Shown: positions 9,067 through 17,645 of the stretch, piece by piece
Numbering within the stretch: position 1 is the stretch's first letter
Layout of the letters: each line of letters begins with the position of its first letter
Source of the DNA: Putridiphycobacter sp965230195
GTDB taxonomy: Bacteria > Bacteroidota > Bacteroidia > Flavobacteriales_D > Crocinitomicaceae
Length of the DNA: 64,000 bases
Reading direction: 5' to 3'
NCBI GenBank assembly: GCA_965230195.1
Contig: OZ245997.1
Coordinates: forward strand, 3,162,001-3,226,000
The notes under the pieces: generated by a model
What the model was told of the DNA's origin: nothing
The model's input: only the letters and a program-made list of their open reading frames with translations
Databases searched by the model: none
Translations under genes and position numbers: made by a program

Positions 9067-9119
9067 TATATATAGTTAACGTATTTTTAACCAATCTATT
9101 TTAAATAAAAAATGTTTAT

Positions 9120-12100
9120 ATGAGATTATTTTACACCTTAATTTTAGTCTTTTTGGGCCAGACAGTATTAGCTCAGGATACCATTTCAGTTCAAACTTTC
9201 ACTTATGATTCCATTTCAACGCGAAGGGCTGTTTTTGATTTTCCGGCCTCGCTTCAGGGGGAAACATTTGAAAAAGTATTAATGTACTATAACTTGAAAT
9301 GTTCACCATTAACTCCTTGGGATAGTTATAATTGTGGAGAATGGGATTACCTGACCAATACAACAATTTTTGACCATACAGGTGTTTATGATTCGGTTTT
9401 AAAGGAAGGACCACAGTTTTTAGTCAATAATGTATTTTTAAATAATTTTTCGTACTCTAACACACCTTACTACCATTTTTACGAAAATTATCAATACTTT
9501 ATAAATAATACTACCATATCGGAGAATGATTATGCCATTGGTACAGGAACTGATCCTGCGAATTTCCCTTTTGGCTCCGGAAACAATCTTCAACATACAC
9601 AAATTTTATGGACAGCAGCAGAACTGTCAACGGCAGGTGTGGTAGCAGGAGACATTAATAAATTAAGATTTGACATTGCAACTGATGGAGATGCACTGGG
9701 ACATTTGACTATTCAAATGAAACACAGTAATGAGAGTAGCCTTTCAGATTTTGATCATAATGGATGGACAGTAGTCTACGACTTTAACTCTGATTTTTTA
9801 AGTACAGGACAGCAAACACTAGACCTTGTTACTCCCTTTAATTATAATGGAACAGACGGTATTCTGATTGATATTTCTTTTGAAAACGGAAGCGCCGGAA
9901 CAGATAATATAGTGAACGCAACGCCGACAACAAATCAGTCTGTTATATCTACAAGTGAAAGATTAGGTTATTTGAATGTGAGTCCGGGGGAACATGTTGA
10001 AGTAGATTTGGATAATTATAATTTTCAGGATGAGGTGACTATCTCTTTCTGGTCGAGCGGAGATGTAGCTTATTTACCGGCTAATACATCAATTATGGAA
10101 GGTCGGGATAGTTTAAATAACAGGATAGTAAATATTCATTTCCCATGGAATAATTCCAGATTTTATTGGGATGCTGGTACCGGATCAGGGTACGACAGAA
10201 TTGATAAGGCGGCTTCAGTAAGTGAAATTGAAGGTCAATGGAATCATTGGGCTTTCACAAAAAATAAGGTGACTGGTGAGATGAAGATTTATAAAAACGG
10301 AACACAATGGCATTCAGGTACCGGAAAAAACAGGGATGTAGGTATTGTGAACAAATTCAGAATAGGAAAATCAGAATCAGGAAACTTTAGCTATGGTGGA
10401 AAAATTGATGAATTCAGGGTTTGGGATACTGAATTAGATGCTGCAACTATTTCTGGCTGGATGAATCAAAAAGTGGATAATAGCCATCCAAACTATTCTG
10501 ATTTGGTGTTATATTACGATTTTGACAGCGATCAGGCGGTTATCGACAGATCAACTAATGGCAAAGACGGCATGATGACTACCACAGGAATGATTCAGTT
10601 TCAGGAAGATGCGCCTGTGGCATATGAAACATTTAATACCCGACCTAATATCACTTTTGTTCAGGGAACATATACATCAGTTATTGATTCTGTTTTGGTA
10701 ACGGATTCTGTTCTGGTTGATCCTATTGATGTATTGGAGTATGCGGTTGACGGCAGAAAATTTGTAATTAATCAGATCAGTCATGTTTACCCGGTTGGTT
10801 ATTCTTATACCTACGATTATATGGGAAATAAAACTGACTCTACAATGATTAATGCAGATGTGAATATTGTAAATGACTCAATATCTTATTACGAAGCACC
10901 ATTCGAAATTGTTAACCCTCTTGAGATTGGGCGTTTCATTACACCTTACGGAATTGGTTTTGATTTGGGACCAAATGGATTCACATGGGTTTATGATGTT
11001 ACAGATTACCAATCGTTATTATTAACTGATCTTGTTGACTTAAGAGCGCATAATACCCAGGAATTAATTGATGTAAGATTTGATTTTATTACCGGAACAC
11101 CTCCAAGAGATATCTTAAAAATTGAAAAATTGTGGGATAATTATGGAAATCATAAATATGGAGATATTGATAATGATGTTGATCTGTCAGCCATAGATGT
11201 TGATCTTGATGCGGCTGCCAGTGGTTATAAAGTAAAAACCAGAATAACCGGACATGGTCATGAGGGGAACGGGAACTGTTGTGAATGGCAGGATAAATCG
11301 TTTTCCATTGCTGTGGACGGAACTACTCAGTATAACTGGAGTATCTGGCAACCAACCGAATGTGGTGATAACCCAAATATTGGTCAGGGTGGAACATGGC
11401 CTTATGCAAGAGAAGGTTGGTGCCCGGGCGATAAGGTAAAAGATTATGATTTTGAATTGACACCTCATGTTACGCCCGGAGCAACAGTAACCCTTGATTA
11501 TGATATCCAGAATGTGCCGTCTTCTGATGCGGGTCAGGCTAACGGTAATTATAGAATATCAACACATTTGGCTTCATATGGTGCACCTAACTTTACGCTT
11601 GATGCTGCGGTGATTGATGTATTAAACCCTAATGATTGGGAGTACTATGGTAAATGGAACCCTTCTTGTCAGAACCCCAGAATAATTATTAAAAATACTG
11701 GTTCAACACCTTTGACTTCTGCTAAAATTACTATTTGGGTTGGTGATCATGGATGGCAGGATACACATTACGAATGGACTGGTAATCTGGAGTTCCTGGA
11801 AGAGGAAACAGTTGAAATTCCAATTGAAAACTGGTTTTGGAAGGAAGAAGGGAATGGAGAATTAGAGTTTCATGCCTCAATTTCAGAGCCAAATGGTGGA
11901 GTGGATCAATATGCAAATAACGATCAGTATAATGTGAAATTTGAACCAACTTACAGCATTAATCAACCATTTTACATCTGGTTTCAAACCAATAATAAAG
12001 CCAATGAAAACAGCATTTACCTTAAAGATGAGGATGGAAATACCATTTGGTCAAGGACTAGCTTAAGTAATAATACTGAGTATAAAGATACTTTTGATTT

Positions 12101-12572
12101 AGCTGCGGGTTGCTATTCGGTTGAACTATATGACAGTGACCATGATGGAATAGGTTTTTGGTATTCATCACAAGTCGAAGGTGAAACCAATGGAACTTTA
12201 AGACTAAGAAAAGTTGGAGGAAGTGTATTTCACACTTTTAACAGAGATTTTGGACGATACACCAAGTATAATTTTTCAATAGGTTTTGGTGTTGGATTGG
12301 AAGAAAATACTAATAACTATAATTTTGATGTTTATCCAAATCCTACTTCAGGTGAATTTATCGTATCGCTTGATAATTTTGTTGGAGAGACTATTGAGAT
12401 CAATGTTTTTAATAGCTCCGGTCAGTTGATCCGAACGATCAGCAAATACCAGGAAAATGTGGAAGGATTATACAATTTTAGTATCGATTTATCTGACGAG
12501 ACCAAAGGGATTTACTTTGTTAGCGTAACGTCGAATAATCAACAGCAGACGAAGAGGATAACAGTCCAGTAG
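9120..12572 (+). CDS. Secreted PNGase F-like protein with inserted LamG domain and T9SS type A sorting domain
   Basis: The 1150-residue exported protein (signal peptide to 'TVLAQ') has the two jelly-roll halves of peptide-N-glycosidase F. The first half carries 'NCGEWDYLT' (Asp76, at the place of PNGase F Asp60). It resumes at 'EIGRFITPYGIGFDLG' (from residue 602). The second half carries 'GHGHEGNGNCCEW' (Glu722, at the place of Glu206) and 'REGWCPGD'. Between Asp76 and residue 602 lies a LamG/concanavalin-like domain (about 285-480, 'GRDSLNNR', 'GKIDEFRVWD'). The third PNGase F residue, Glu118, is not obvious; the aligned stretch reads 'LRAHNTQEL'. The tail 'FDVYPNPTSGEF' to 'TKRITVQ' is a T9SS domain. 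Removal of N-glycans from extracellular glycoproteins is plausible but unproven. Confidence 0.88.
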   Translation: MRLFYTLILVFLGQTVLAQDTISVQTFTYDSISTRRAVFDFPASLQGETFEKVLMYYNLKCSPLTPWDSYNCGEWDYLTNTTIFDHTGVYDSVLKEGPQFLVNNVFLNNFSYSNTPYYHFYENYQYFINNTTISENDYAIGTGTDPANFPFGSGNNLQHTQILWTAAELSTAGVVAGDINKLRFDIATDGDALGHLTIQMKHSNESSLSDFDHNGWTVVYDFNSDFLSTGQQTLDLVTPFNYNGTDGILIDISFENGSAGTDNIVNATPTTNQSVISTSERLGYLNVSPGEHVEVDLDNYNFQDEVTISFWSSGDVAYLPANTSIMEGRDSLNNRIVNIHFPWNNSRFYWDAGTGSGYDRIDKAASVSEIEGQWNHWAFTKNKVTGEMKIYKNGTQWHSGTGKNRDVGIVNKFRIGKSESGNFSYGGKIDEFRVWDTELDAATISGWMNQKVDNSHPNYSDLVLYYDFDSDQAVIDRSTNGKDGMMTTTGMIQFQEDAPVAYETFNTRPNITFVQGTYTSVIDSVLVTDSVLVDPIDVLEYAVDGRKFVINQISHVYPVGYSYTYDYMGNKTDSTMINADVNIVNDSISYYEAPFEIVNPLEIGRFITPYGIGFDLGPNGFTWVYDVTDYQSLLLTDLVDLRAHNTQELIDVRFDFITGTPPRDILKIEKLWDNYGNHKYGDIDNDVDLSAIDVDLDAAASGYKVKTRITGHGHEGNGNCCEWQDKSFSIAVDGTTQYNWSIWQPTECGDNPNIGQGGTWPYAREGWCPGDKVKDYDFELTPHVTPGATVTLDYDIQNVPSSDAGQANGNYRISTHLASYGAPNFTLDAAVIDVLNPNDWEYYGKWNPSCQNPRIIIKNTGSTPLTSAKITIWVGDHGWQDTHYEWTGNLEFLEEETVEIPIENWFWKEEGNGELEFHASISEPNGGVDQYANNDQYNVKFEPTYSINQPFYIWFQTNNKANENSIYLKDEDGNTIWSRTSLSNNTEYKDTFDLAAGCYSVELYDSDHDGIGFWYSSQVEGETNGTLRLRKVGGSVFHTFNRDFGRYTKYNFSIGFGVGLEENTNNYNFDVYPNPTSGEFIVSLDNFVGETIEINVFNSSGQLIRTISKYQENVEGLYNFSIDLSDETKGIYFVSVTSNNQQQTKRITVQ

Positions 12573-12590
12573 CAATAAAAAATAAAGATT

Positions 12591-12623
12591 AAAAAGCGCA
12601 GCGTATTGTTCGTTGCGCTTTTT
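12591..12623 (+). terminator. Rho-independent terminator after the PNGase F-like gene
   Basis: The inverted repeat 12591-12600 / 12614-12623 forms a 10-bp stem with a GC core (AGCGCA/TGCGCT) and a 13-nt loop, followed by a run of T's. The A-run on the left side would also allow termination in the other direction. Confidence 0.8.
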
Positions 12624-12684
12624 TAATTCTCCGATTCGCAACTATAATGCTAATTTCACGTCTAATAGTATAAATATTTTATAC

Positions 12685-12692
12685 TAATTTTG
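12685..12692 (+). promoter_or_regulatory. Predicted -7 box for the fibronectin-like CHU_C gene
   Basis: TAATTTTG fits TAnnTTTG and lies 22 bp before the ATG at 12715. It follows the terminator of the upstream gene, so an independent promoter is expected here. Confidence 0.45.
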
Positions 12693-12714
12693 TTAAAAAA
12701 ACGTTGTTAGGGGG

Positions 12715-14790
12715 ATGGTATTGCGCTCAATATTAGTGATGGTGTTGGTAATAAATAGTTTATTGCCTGCAAATGCTAATATTATTGCCGATCTGCACTG
12801 TGCGGATGTTACACCCAACGGAGATGTTACTCTAACCTGGTCAGTTACACCGGGAACTACTTGTAATTTTGATAGCCTGGAAATTTATAGTCTGCAGGAT
12901 GGTTATTTAAATACATTAAATAATGTAAGTACTGTGACGTATACTCATGTTGGAGCTAATGCTGATATCAGTGCAAAGCATTATTTTGTAAAAGTTTTTT
13001 CAGACTGTAGTGGCGTGCCAATTGTAACTTTTTCTGACACACTATCAACAATTCATCTCGAAATGAATGATTTGGGAGACGGTAGGGTGCTATTAGAATG
13101 GAACCCCAATCATATACCTCAGAATAACGGAGATCAGTTCATGCAAAACATCATGCGGGAACATCCGGTAGGTGTTTGGACACTGAGAAAGCAAATTCCT
13201 TTTGGCACCTATTCTTATAGAGATACAATTGATATTTGTGAGGATTCCCTGAATTACAGAATTGAAATTCCCAACAGTCAGGGTTGTATTTCAGGCTCAA
13301 ATATAAAAGGAGATTCCTTAAAAGATATTTTGAATCCATATGCTCCTGAAATAGCGTTGGTTTCGGTTGATACTGTAAATGATCGTATCGAGATTAATTG
13401 GGATGTAAATCCTGCAAAAGACACTTATGGGTATATTATTCTTAAGCTGGTTGATGGTATACCAGTAGATTACTGGGATATTATTGATACGGTTTATGGC
13501 AGAACCAATACTACTTATTACGATTTGAATTCACAACATAATTCAGGGTCTGAAACTTACAGTATAGCAGCTTTTGATTCGTGCCTGGTACCCAATACAC
13601 CACCTAATTATCAAACTTCATTCGGAAGTGACGCACATACTTCTGTGTACCTGACAAATGAAGTTGATTTATGTGATTTAAATATGAGGTTATACTGGAC
13701 ATCATACACCGGATGGGATGGGGATGTGACATTAGATCATTATGAAGTCATACTGCAAAGAAATAATACATTACCAGTTGTAATAGCAACTGTTCCTTCA
13801 AACAAAACCAGCTATTTTTATCCAAATTTGGTTCGAAATGATCGGTATTGTTTCTATGTAAGGGCAGTATCTTCAAACGGATTACACTCTTATTCAAATG
13901 AAGATTGTGAGGTGATTGTTCCGGCCTCAAATCCTAAGTATCATTACCTTTCAATGGCCAGTCACCTGTTAAGTAATGAAATTGAAATTGAATACTATAC
14001 CGATTCAACAGCTACTGTTGAGTATTTTGAATTGGAGAAAAAAGGACCTGGAGACATAGATTTTTCTATCATACAAACATTTAATCCGACAGGTAATTCT
14101 TTTTATAATTATGTTGATTCTGATGTCCAACCGGGAATAGGAGCATATCAGTATAAAGTAAATATCATTGACACCTGTGGTGCCGTTAGTTTAACCTCTA
14201 ATCTTGGGAAAACAATATTTCTAAGTGTAAAAACCGATCAGTCTACAATGGTGAATACACTATCATGGACTGGATACGAAGAGTTTGATGGCGGTATACA
14301 ATCGTATAGAGTTTACAGGGGATATGATGGAGTTTACGGAGCTCCTATTGCTACAATTAGTTCAAATATCAGGTCTTTTGTTGATGACTTGTCTGGTGAA
14401 TTCGATTCAGAGGGACGTTTTTGTTACCGTATTGAGGCTGTGGAGCCTGTCAATTCTCATGGATTTTCGCGAACAGCGTTTTCTAATGAGGTTTGCGTTG
14501 TGTTTGAACCTGTTGTACACATTCCTAATGCAATAATTGTTAACGGCGTTAATACCGAATTTCTACCTGTAATTCGACTTTATGACTATGATTCCTACCG
14601 TTTACAAATTTTTGACAGATGGGGTAGTGTTATGTTTAATTCAACCAGCAAAAATACAGGTTGGAAAGGAACACGTATTAATGGAACATATGTACCGGAA
14701 GGTGTTTATGTCTATCTCCTGACTTTTTCGGATGCTGAAGGTAAGAACTATGAGTTTGCAGGTTCTGTTACCGTATTATTCAGAGATTAG
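12715..14790 (+). CDS. Secreted fibronectin type III-like protein with gliding-motility-type (T9SS type B) C-terminal domain
   Basis: This is a 691-residue exported protein. The signal peptide runs to about 'LLPANAN'. The body is made of beta-sandwich units with recurrent motifs such as 'VTLTWSV', 'VLLEWNPN', 'IEINWDVNP' and 'NTLSWTGYEEFDGGIQSY', consistent with five to six FnIII-like domains. The end is a CHU_C domain: 'HIPNAIIVNG', 'YRLQIFDRWGSVMFNS', 'GWKGTRINGTYVPEGVYVYLL'. This type marks T9SS type B cargo such as SprB-like adhesins. A structural or adhesive surface role is likely. The gene converges on the Hsp70 gene with only 18 bp between stop codons. Confidence 0.88.
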   Translation: MVLRSILVMVLVINSLLPANANIIADLHCADVTPNGDVTLTWSVTPGTTCNFDSLEIYSLQDGYLNTLNNVSTVTYTHVGANADISAKHYFVKVFSDCSGVPIVTFSDTLSTIHLEMNDLGDGRVLLEWNPNHIPQNNGDQFMQNIMREHPVGVWTLRKQIPFGTYSYRDTIDICEDSLNYRIEIPNSQGCISGSNIKGDSLKDILNPYAPEIALVSVDTVNDRIEINWDVNPAKDTYGYIILKLVDGIPVDYWDIIDTVYGRTNTTYYDLNSQHNSGSETYSIAAFDSCLVPNTPPNYQTSFGSDAHTSVYLTNEVDLCDLNMRLYWTSYTGWDGDVTLDHYEVILQRNNTLPVVIATVPSNKTSYFYPNLVRNDRYCFYVRAVSSNGLHSYSNEDCEVIVPASNPKYHYLSMASHLLSNEIEIEYYTDSTATVEYFELEKKGPGDIDFSIIQTFNPTGNSFYNYVDSDVQPGIGAYQYKVNIIDTCGAVSLTSNLGKTIFLSVKTDQSTMVNTLSWTGYEEFDGGIQSYRVYRGYDGVYGAPIATISSNIRSFVDDLSGEFDSEGRFCYRIEAVEPVNSHGFSRTAFSNEVCVVFEPVVHIPNAIIVNGVNTEFLPVIRLYDYDSYRLQIFDRWGSVMFNSTSKNTGWKGTRINGTYVPEGVYVYLLTFSDAEGKNYEFAGSVTVLFRD

Positions 14791-14808
14791 TATTTTGCTA
14801 TACGGTAT

Positions 14809-17280
14809 TTATTTTAACCCAATGCCACCAAAATCTGTGGGTTGTTTTTTCTGACCTTTATAGTATCTGAAAATGATGTGACAAATGCTTTTTAGTTTCT
14901 TGATTTCGCCTTGTTCAAAGGCTTTATCACCCTCAACAAATAATTTTTCCACTTTTTTATAGTCCCTGTATTCTCCGGCATCTAAAAACTTCAAGTTCAT
15001 AAATATGGTATAATACGATTCGTCTTCTTCAAGATATATGATATTACCCAATCTATCCAGGGCTTTTGTTTTTCGTTTAATCAGATACTTATCTCCCGAT
15101 TGTAAAAAGTCCTTTTCATCTTTAACAATTGAATCAAACTCTCGCTTAATATTAGGAGTAAAACTGTCTTCCTTGCTTTGTAAATAGGCTTTTTGATCCT
15201 TGTAATCTTCAATAACATTAGCTACACCCTCAAGAATGCCTATTTTATCAATTTCAAACAATAATTTCCTTTTTTTATCAGCAATTTTGTATTTATCATC
15301 AGAGCCCAACCCTTCCTTGAGTAAAAGTATTGATGAAGCCAAATCTTCCAATTCGTTTTTTAAATCTGTGAATCGGCCTAATTTCCTGTAATCCTCAGAA
15401 TTTTTGTGTTCTTCTAAAAGATTATGGATCACCTTTAGTCCATTATTAATCTCATAATTCAGTTTCTCAATACTGATTTCGTTCTGGTAATTGGGCTCAA
15501 AGGTTTTCACTATTTCCTGATCAGCACCGGGAATATAGACTTCAATTTTAACATCTCTCGACTCGGAAATTTCAAAACTTAATTCAATGTCTGTTCCCTT
15601 AATAAGGTCATCTGACAGGTCTTTTCCTGAAATTTCAATATAGCCAATATTCAGGTTAGCACCTGGCATGGTACCAACTTTACCTTCAACAATATTAATG
15701 ATTACCTTTCCATCACTACCCTTAGCAATGCTTTTAGAAAACGTTTTATAAATGGTTTTCTTTAACGGTAGTATCGTATTCTTCTTAAAAATGAGTTCCA
15801 GATAAGTCTCTTCTTCAGCATCAAGTTCAATGCAAATGTCATTCGGCAGTGGTTGTCCGTTAATATTGTAAAGTCCGTGAGAGATGATAATATCATCTTT
15901 TGAGAAGATCATTTTCTTTGAATCATCAAAAAGTGTTAAAGTAAACCGGTTGGTTTGTTTGGGCAATAACGATACAAATTCATTTGCCTTTGTATCAAAA
16001 TTGACCATGCCGGTATCATAACCACCATCTTTTCGGGTGATTCTGTAAAAGCCGGTAAACTTTTCAGGCGTTTGGATTGATATTAATTCCTCCAAATCTT
16101 TGGTGGAATTTTCATAAGTGATAAGCGGTTTTTCCGGAGCTTTACTTTTGTCCGGTTGTACTTCTTTTTCCTGATTTAAAAGTGTTTCTTTATTTCCGGC
16201 ATAATAAGTAGCACCTATTATAACAGCTGTGGTAGGATCAATACTGGTATCAATTAATATATTAGTGTCGTTTGAAAGCGCTGTTCTGATATAGGGTATA
16301 TAGGTTGTTCCACCAACCATAATAATTCTTTCAAAATCGGAATACTCAAAGTCATTTCCCTTAACCAATTCATCCAGTAGTTGAAAGGACTCCTTGTAAA
16401 TAGGGGCAATAATCACTTCGATTTCATCCCTTGTAATTTCAATCTCTTCGTAAATACCAAAAGCAGAATAATTTATTTCGAGCCAGGCTTTGTCTTTAAT
16501 GGAAAGCTCCTTTTTTAACTCCTCAGTTTGATAAATTAGATATTTGTGAAATTTCTGATACTCCACATCAGTACTATCACTCAGTTTTTGCCTGATATTT
16601 TTGAGTGCTTCAATGTTTGATAATTTAGGCAGAATGATTTCACTTAGTATTTTATAATCAACATCAATGCCACCCAGAAAATTGTTACCGTTATGGTCAA
16701 GTACTTTTAAACTTCGTTCGTTAATGGTTACAATGGCAGCGTCAAATGTGCCCCCGCCAAAATCGTAAACCAGCCATTTTTTAGCCTCATTAATATCAAG
16801 GTTCGATTCATTAGAATAGGCCAGACAAGCTGCAATGGGCTCCTGAAGTAAAACAATTTCTTTAAAATTACCCTGGAATCCTGCCTCCTTCGTCGCATTC
16901 GACTGCAGGGTATCAAATGAGGCGGGTATGGTTACAACTGCCGATTTTAATTTTTCGTTGATAATAAAGTTTTTTAATTCCTTTAAAATCAGGGCTGATA
17001 ATTCAATCGGTGTGACACTTTTGTTTATTTCCGGGACATGGAAGGTTTCAGAGGTTCCCATCTTCCTTTTAAAAGAAGAAAATACGTTTTCAGGATTGGA
17101 AAGTAAAAGTTCCTTGGCTTTTTCGCCAACCAATGTTCTTTCGTTTCTGAAAGCAACAACCGAAGCAAGTGTTTCCCTGAATCCAACCGGATTTTTAAGT
17201 ATGGTCACCTTCCCGTTTTTGTATTCCCCAATCCCGGAATTGGTTGTCCCCAGGTCAATTCCAATATTTATATTATTCAT
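14809..17280 (-). CDS. Divergent Hsp70-family chaperone with inserted domain and long C-terminal helical region
   Basis: This is an 823-residue Hsp70, much longer than the usual ~640-residue DnaK. The ATPase domain (1-365) is intact: phosphate-1 'GIDLGTTNSG' (7-16), Lys71 in 'KRKMG', 'EPIAACLAY', phosphate-2 'DFGGGTFD' (173-180) and adenosine motif 'IIMVGGTTYIP'. The DnaK interdomain linker (VLLLD) is absent, replaced by a charged linker (365-385). An extra beta-rich segment (about 400-500) precedes a recognisable substrate-binding beta domain (505-585, 'LPLKKTI', 'IINIVEGKVG', 'SFEISESRDVKIEV'). A ~235-residue helical tail follows. It lies 6 bp after the GrpE-like gene and divergent from two membrane paralogues, so it is probably a specialised chaperone rather than the housekeeping DnaK. 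Confidence 0.9.
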   Translation of the reverse strand: MNNINIGIDLGTTNSGIGEYKNGKVTILKNPVGFRETLASVVAFRNERTLVGEKAKELLLSNPENVFSSFKRKMGTSETFHVPEINKSVTPIELSALILKELKNFIINEKLKSAVVTIPASFDTLQSNATKEAGFQGNFKEIVLLQEPIAACLAYSNESNLDINEAKKWLVYDFGGGTFDAAIVTINERSLKVLDHNGNNFLGGIDVDYKILSEIILPKLSNIEALKNIRQKLSDSTDVEYQKFHKYLIYQTEELKKELSIKDKAWLEINYSAFGIYEEIEITRDEIEVIIAPIYKESFQLLDELVKGNDFEYSDFERIIMVGGTTYIPYIRTALSNDTNILIDTSIDPTTAVIIGATYYAGNKETLLNQEKEVQPDKSKAPEKPLITYENSTKDLEELISIQTPEKFTGFYRITRKDGGYDTGMVNFDTKANEFVSLLPKQTNRFTLTLFDDSKKMIFSKDDIIISHGLYNINGQPLPNDICIELDAEEETYLELIFKKNTILPLKKTIYKTFSKSIAKGSDGKVIINIVEGKVGTMPGANLNIGYIEISGKDLSDDLIKGTDIELSFEISESRDVKIEVYIPGADQEIVKTFEPNYQNEISIEKLNYEINNGLKVIHNLLEEHKNSEDYRKLGRFTDLKNELEDLASSILLLKEGLGSDDKYKIADKKRKLLFEIDKIGILEGVANVIEDYKDQKAYLQSKEDSFTPNIKREFDSIVKDEKDFLQSGDKYLIKRKTKALDRLGNIIYLEEDESYYTIFMNLKFLDAGEYRDYKKVEKLFVEGDKAFEQGEIKKLKSICHIIFRYYKGQKKQPTDFGGIGLK

Positions 17281-17286
17281 ATATGA

Positions 17287-17580
17287 TTAATCAACAATTA
17301 CAATCCCCTTTTGAATTAAAGTATTGCCTTCATCCTGTCGTGTATATACAATTGGCTTTAATACTTTAGTGATTTTTGAATTTTCATGGAGAACTGTAGA
17401 TAAATTTGCCTCAATATCAGTATCGGTCTCCTTATAAGGTCGTCCGATAGGGTTAATGACAATTATATTTTTTTGTTCAAATTCATTGAAAATCCGTTTA
17501 AGGTTTCTTTGAATGGTAACGTACTCATTTTCTTCCGCCTTTTGACTGATTTCAAAAACCTGATTTATAATTGTTAACAT
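17287..17580 (-). CDS. Miniature GrpE-like protein, probable nucleotide-exchange partner of the adjacent Hsp70
   Basis: The 97-residue soluble protein has one N-terminal helix (about 1-38) and a small beta region. The order 'NIIVINPIGRPYKE', 'DIEANLSTV', 'SKITKVLKPIVYT' and 'GNTLIQKGIVIVD' matches the C-terminal half of GrpE. In GrpE the corresponding elements read roughly: V..I.P.G.P.dp..HeA, then T..V...GY..ngR.iR.A.V.V. The long GrpE coiled-coil stalk is mostly missing. The gene ends 6 bp before the Hsp70 start on the same strand, which supports a chaperone/exchange-factor pair. The similarity is remote and is my reading of the sequence, not a database result. Confidence 0.75.
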   Translation of the reverse strand: MLTIINQVFEISQKAEENEYVTIQRNLKRIFNEFEQKNIIVINPIGRPYKETDTDIEANLSTVLHENSKITKVLKPIVYTRQDEGNTLIQKGIVIVD

Positions 17581-17595
17581 GACGAATTTTTATTA

Positions 17596-17603
17596 CAAAT
17601 TTA
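17596..17603 (-). promoter_or_regulatory. Predicted -7 box for the GrpE-like/Hsp70 operon
   Basis: Read on the minus strand, TAAATTTG fits TAnnTTTG and lies 15 bp upstream of the ATG at 17580. On the plus strand, TATATTTA at 17614-17621 (one mismatch) could serve the divergent gene, so the 65-bp spacer probably holds two back-to-back promoters. Confidence 0.45.
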
Positions 17604-17645
17604 TTAAAATTATTATATTTAAGTATAATATCTAACATTGTATGA

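Noticed and set aside
14791..14808. Terminator between the convergent CHU_C and Hsp70 genes
   Set aside because: The 18-bp gap holds no hairpin with a T-run; termination here must use another mechanism or lie inside the genes.
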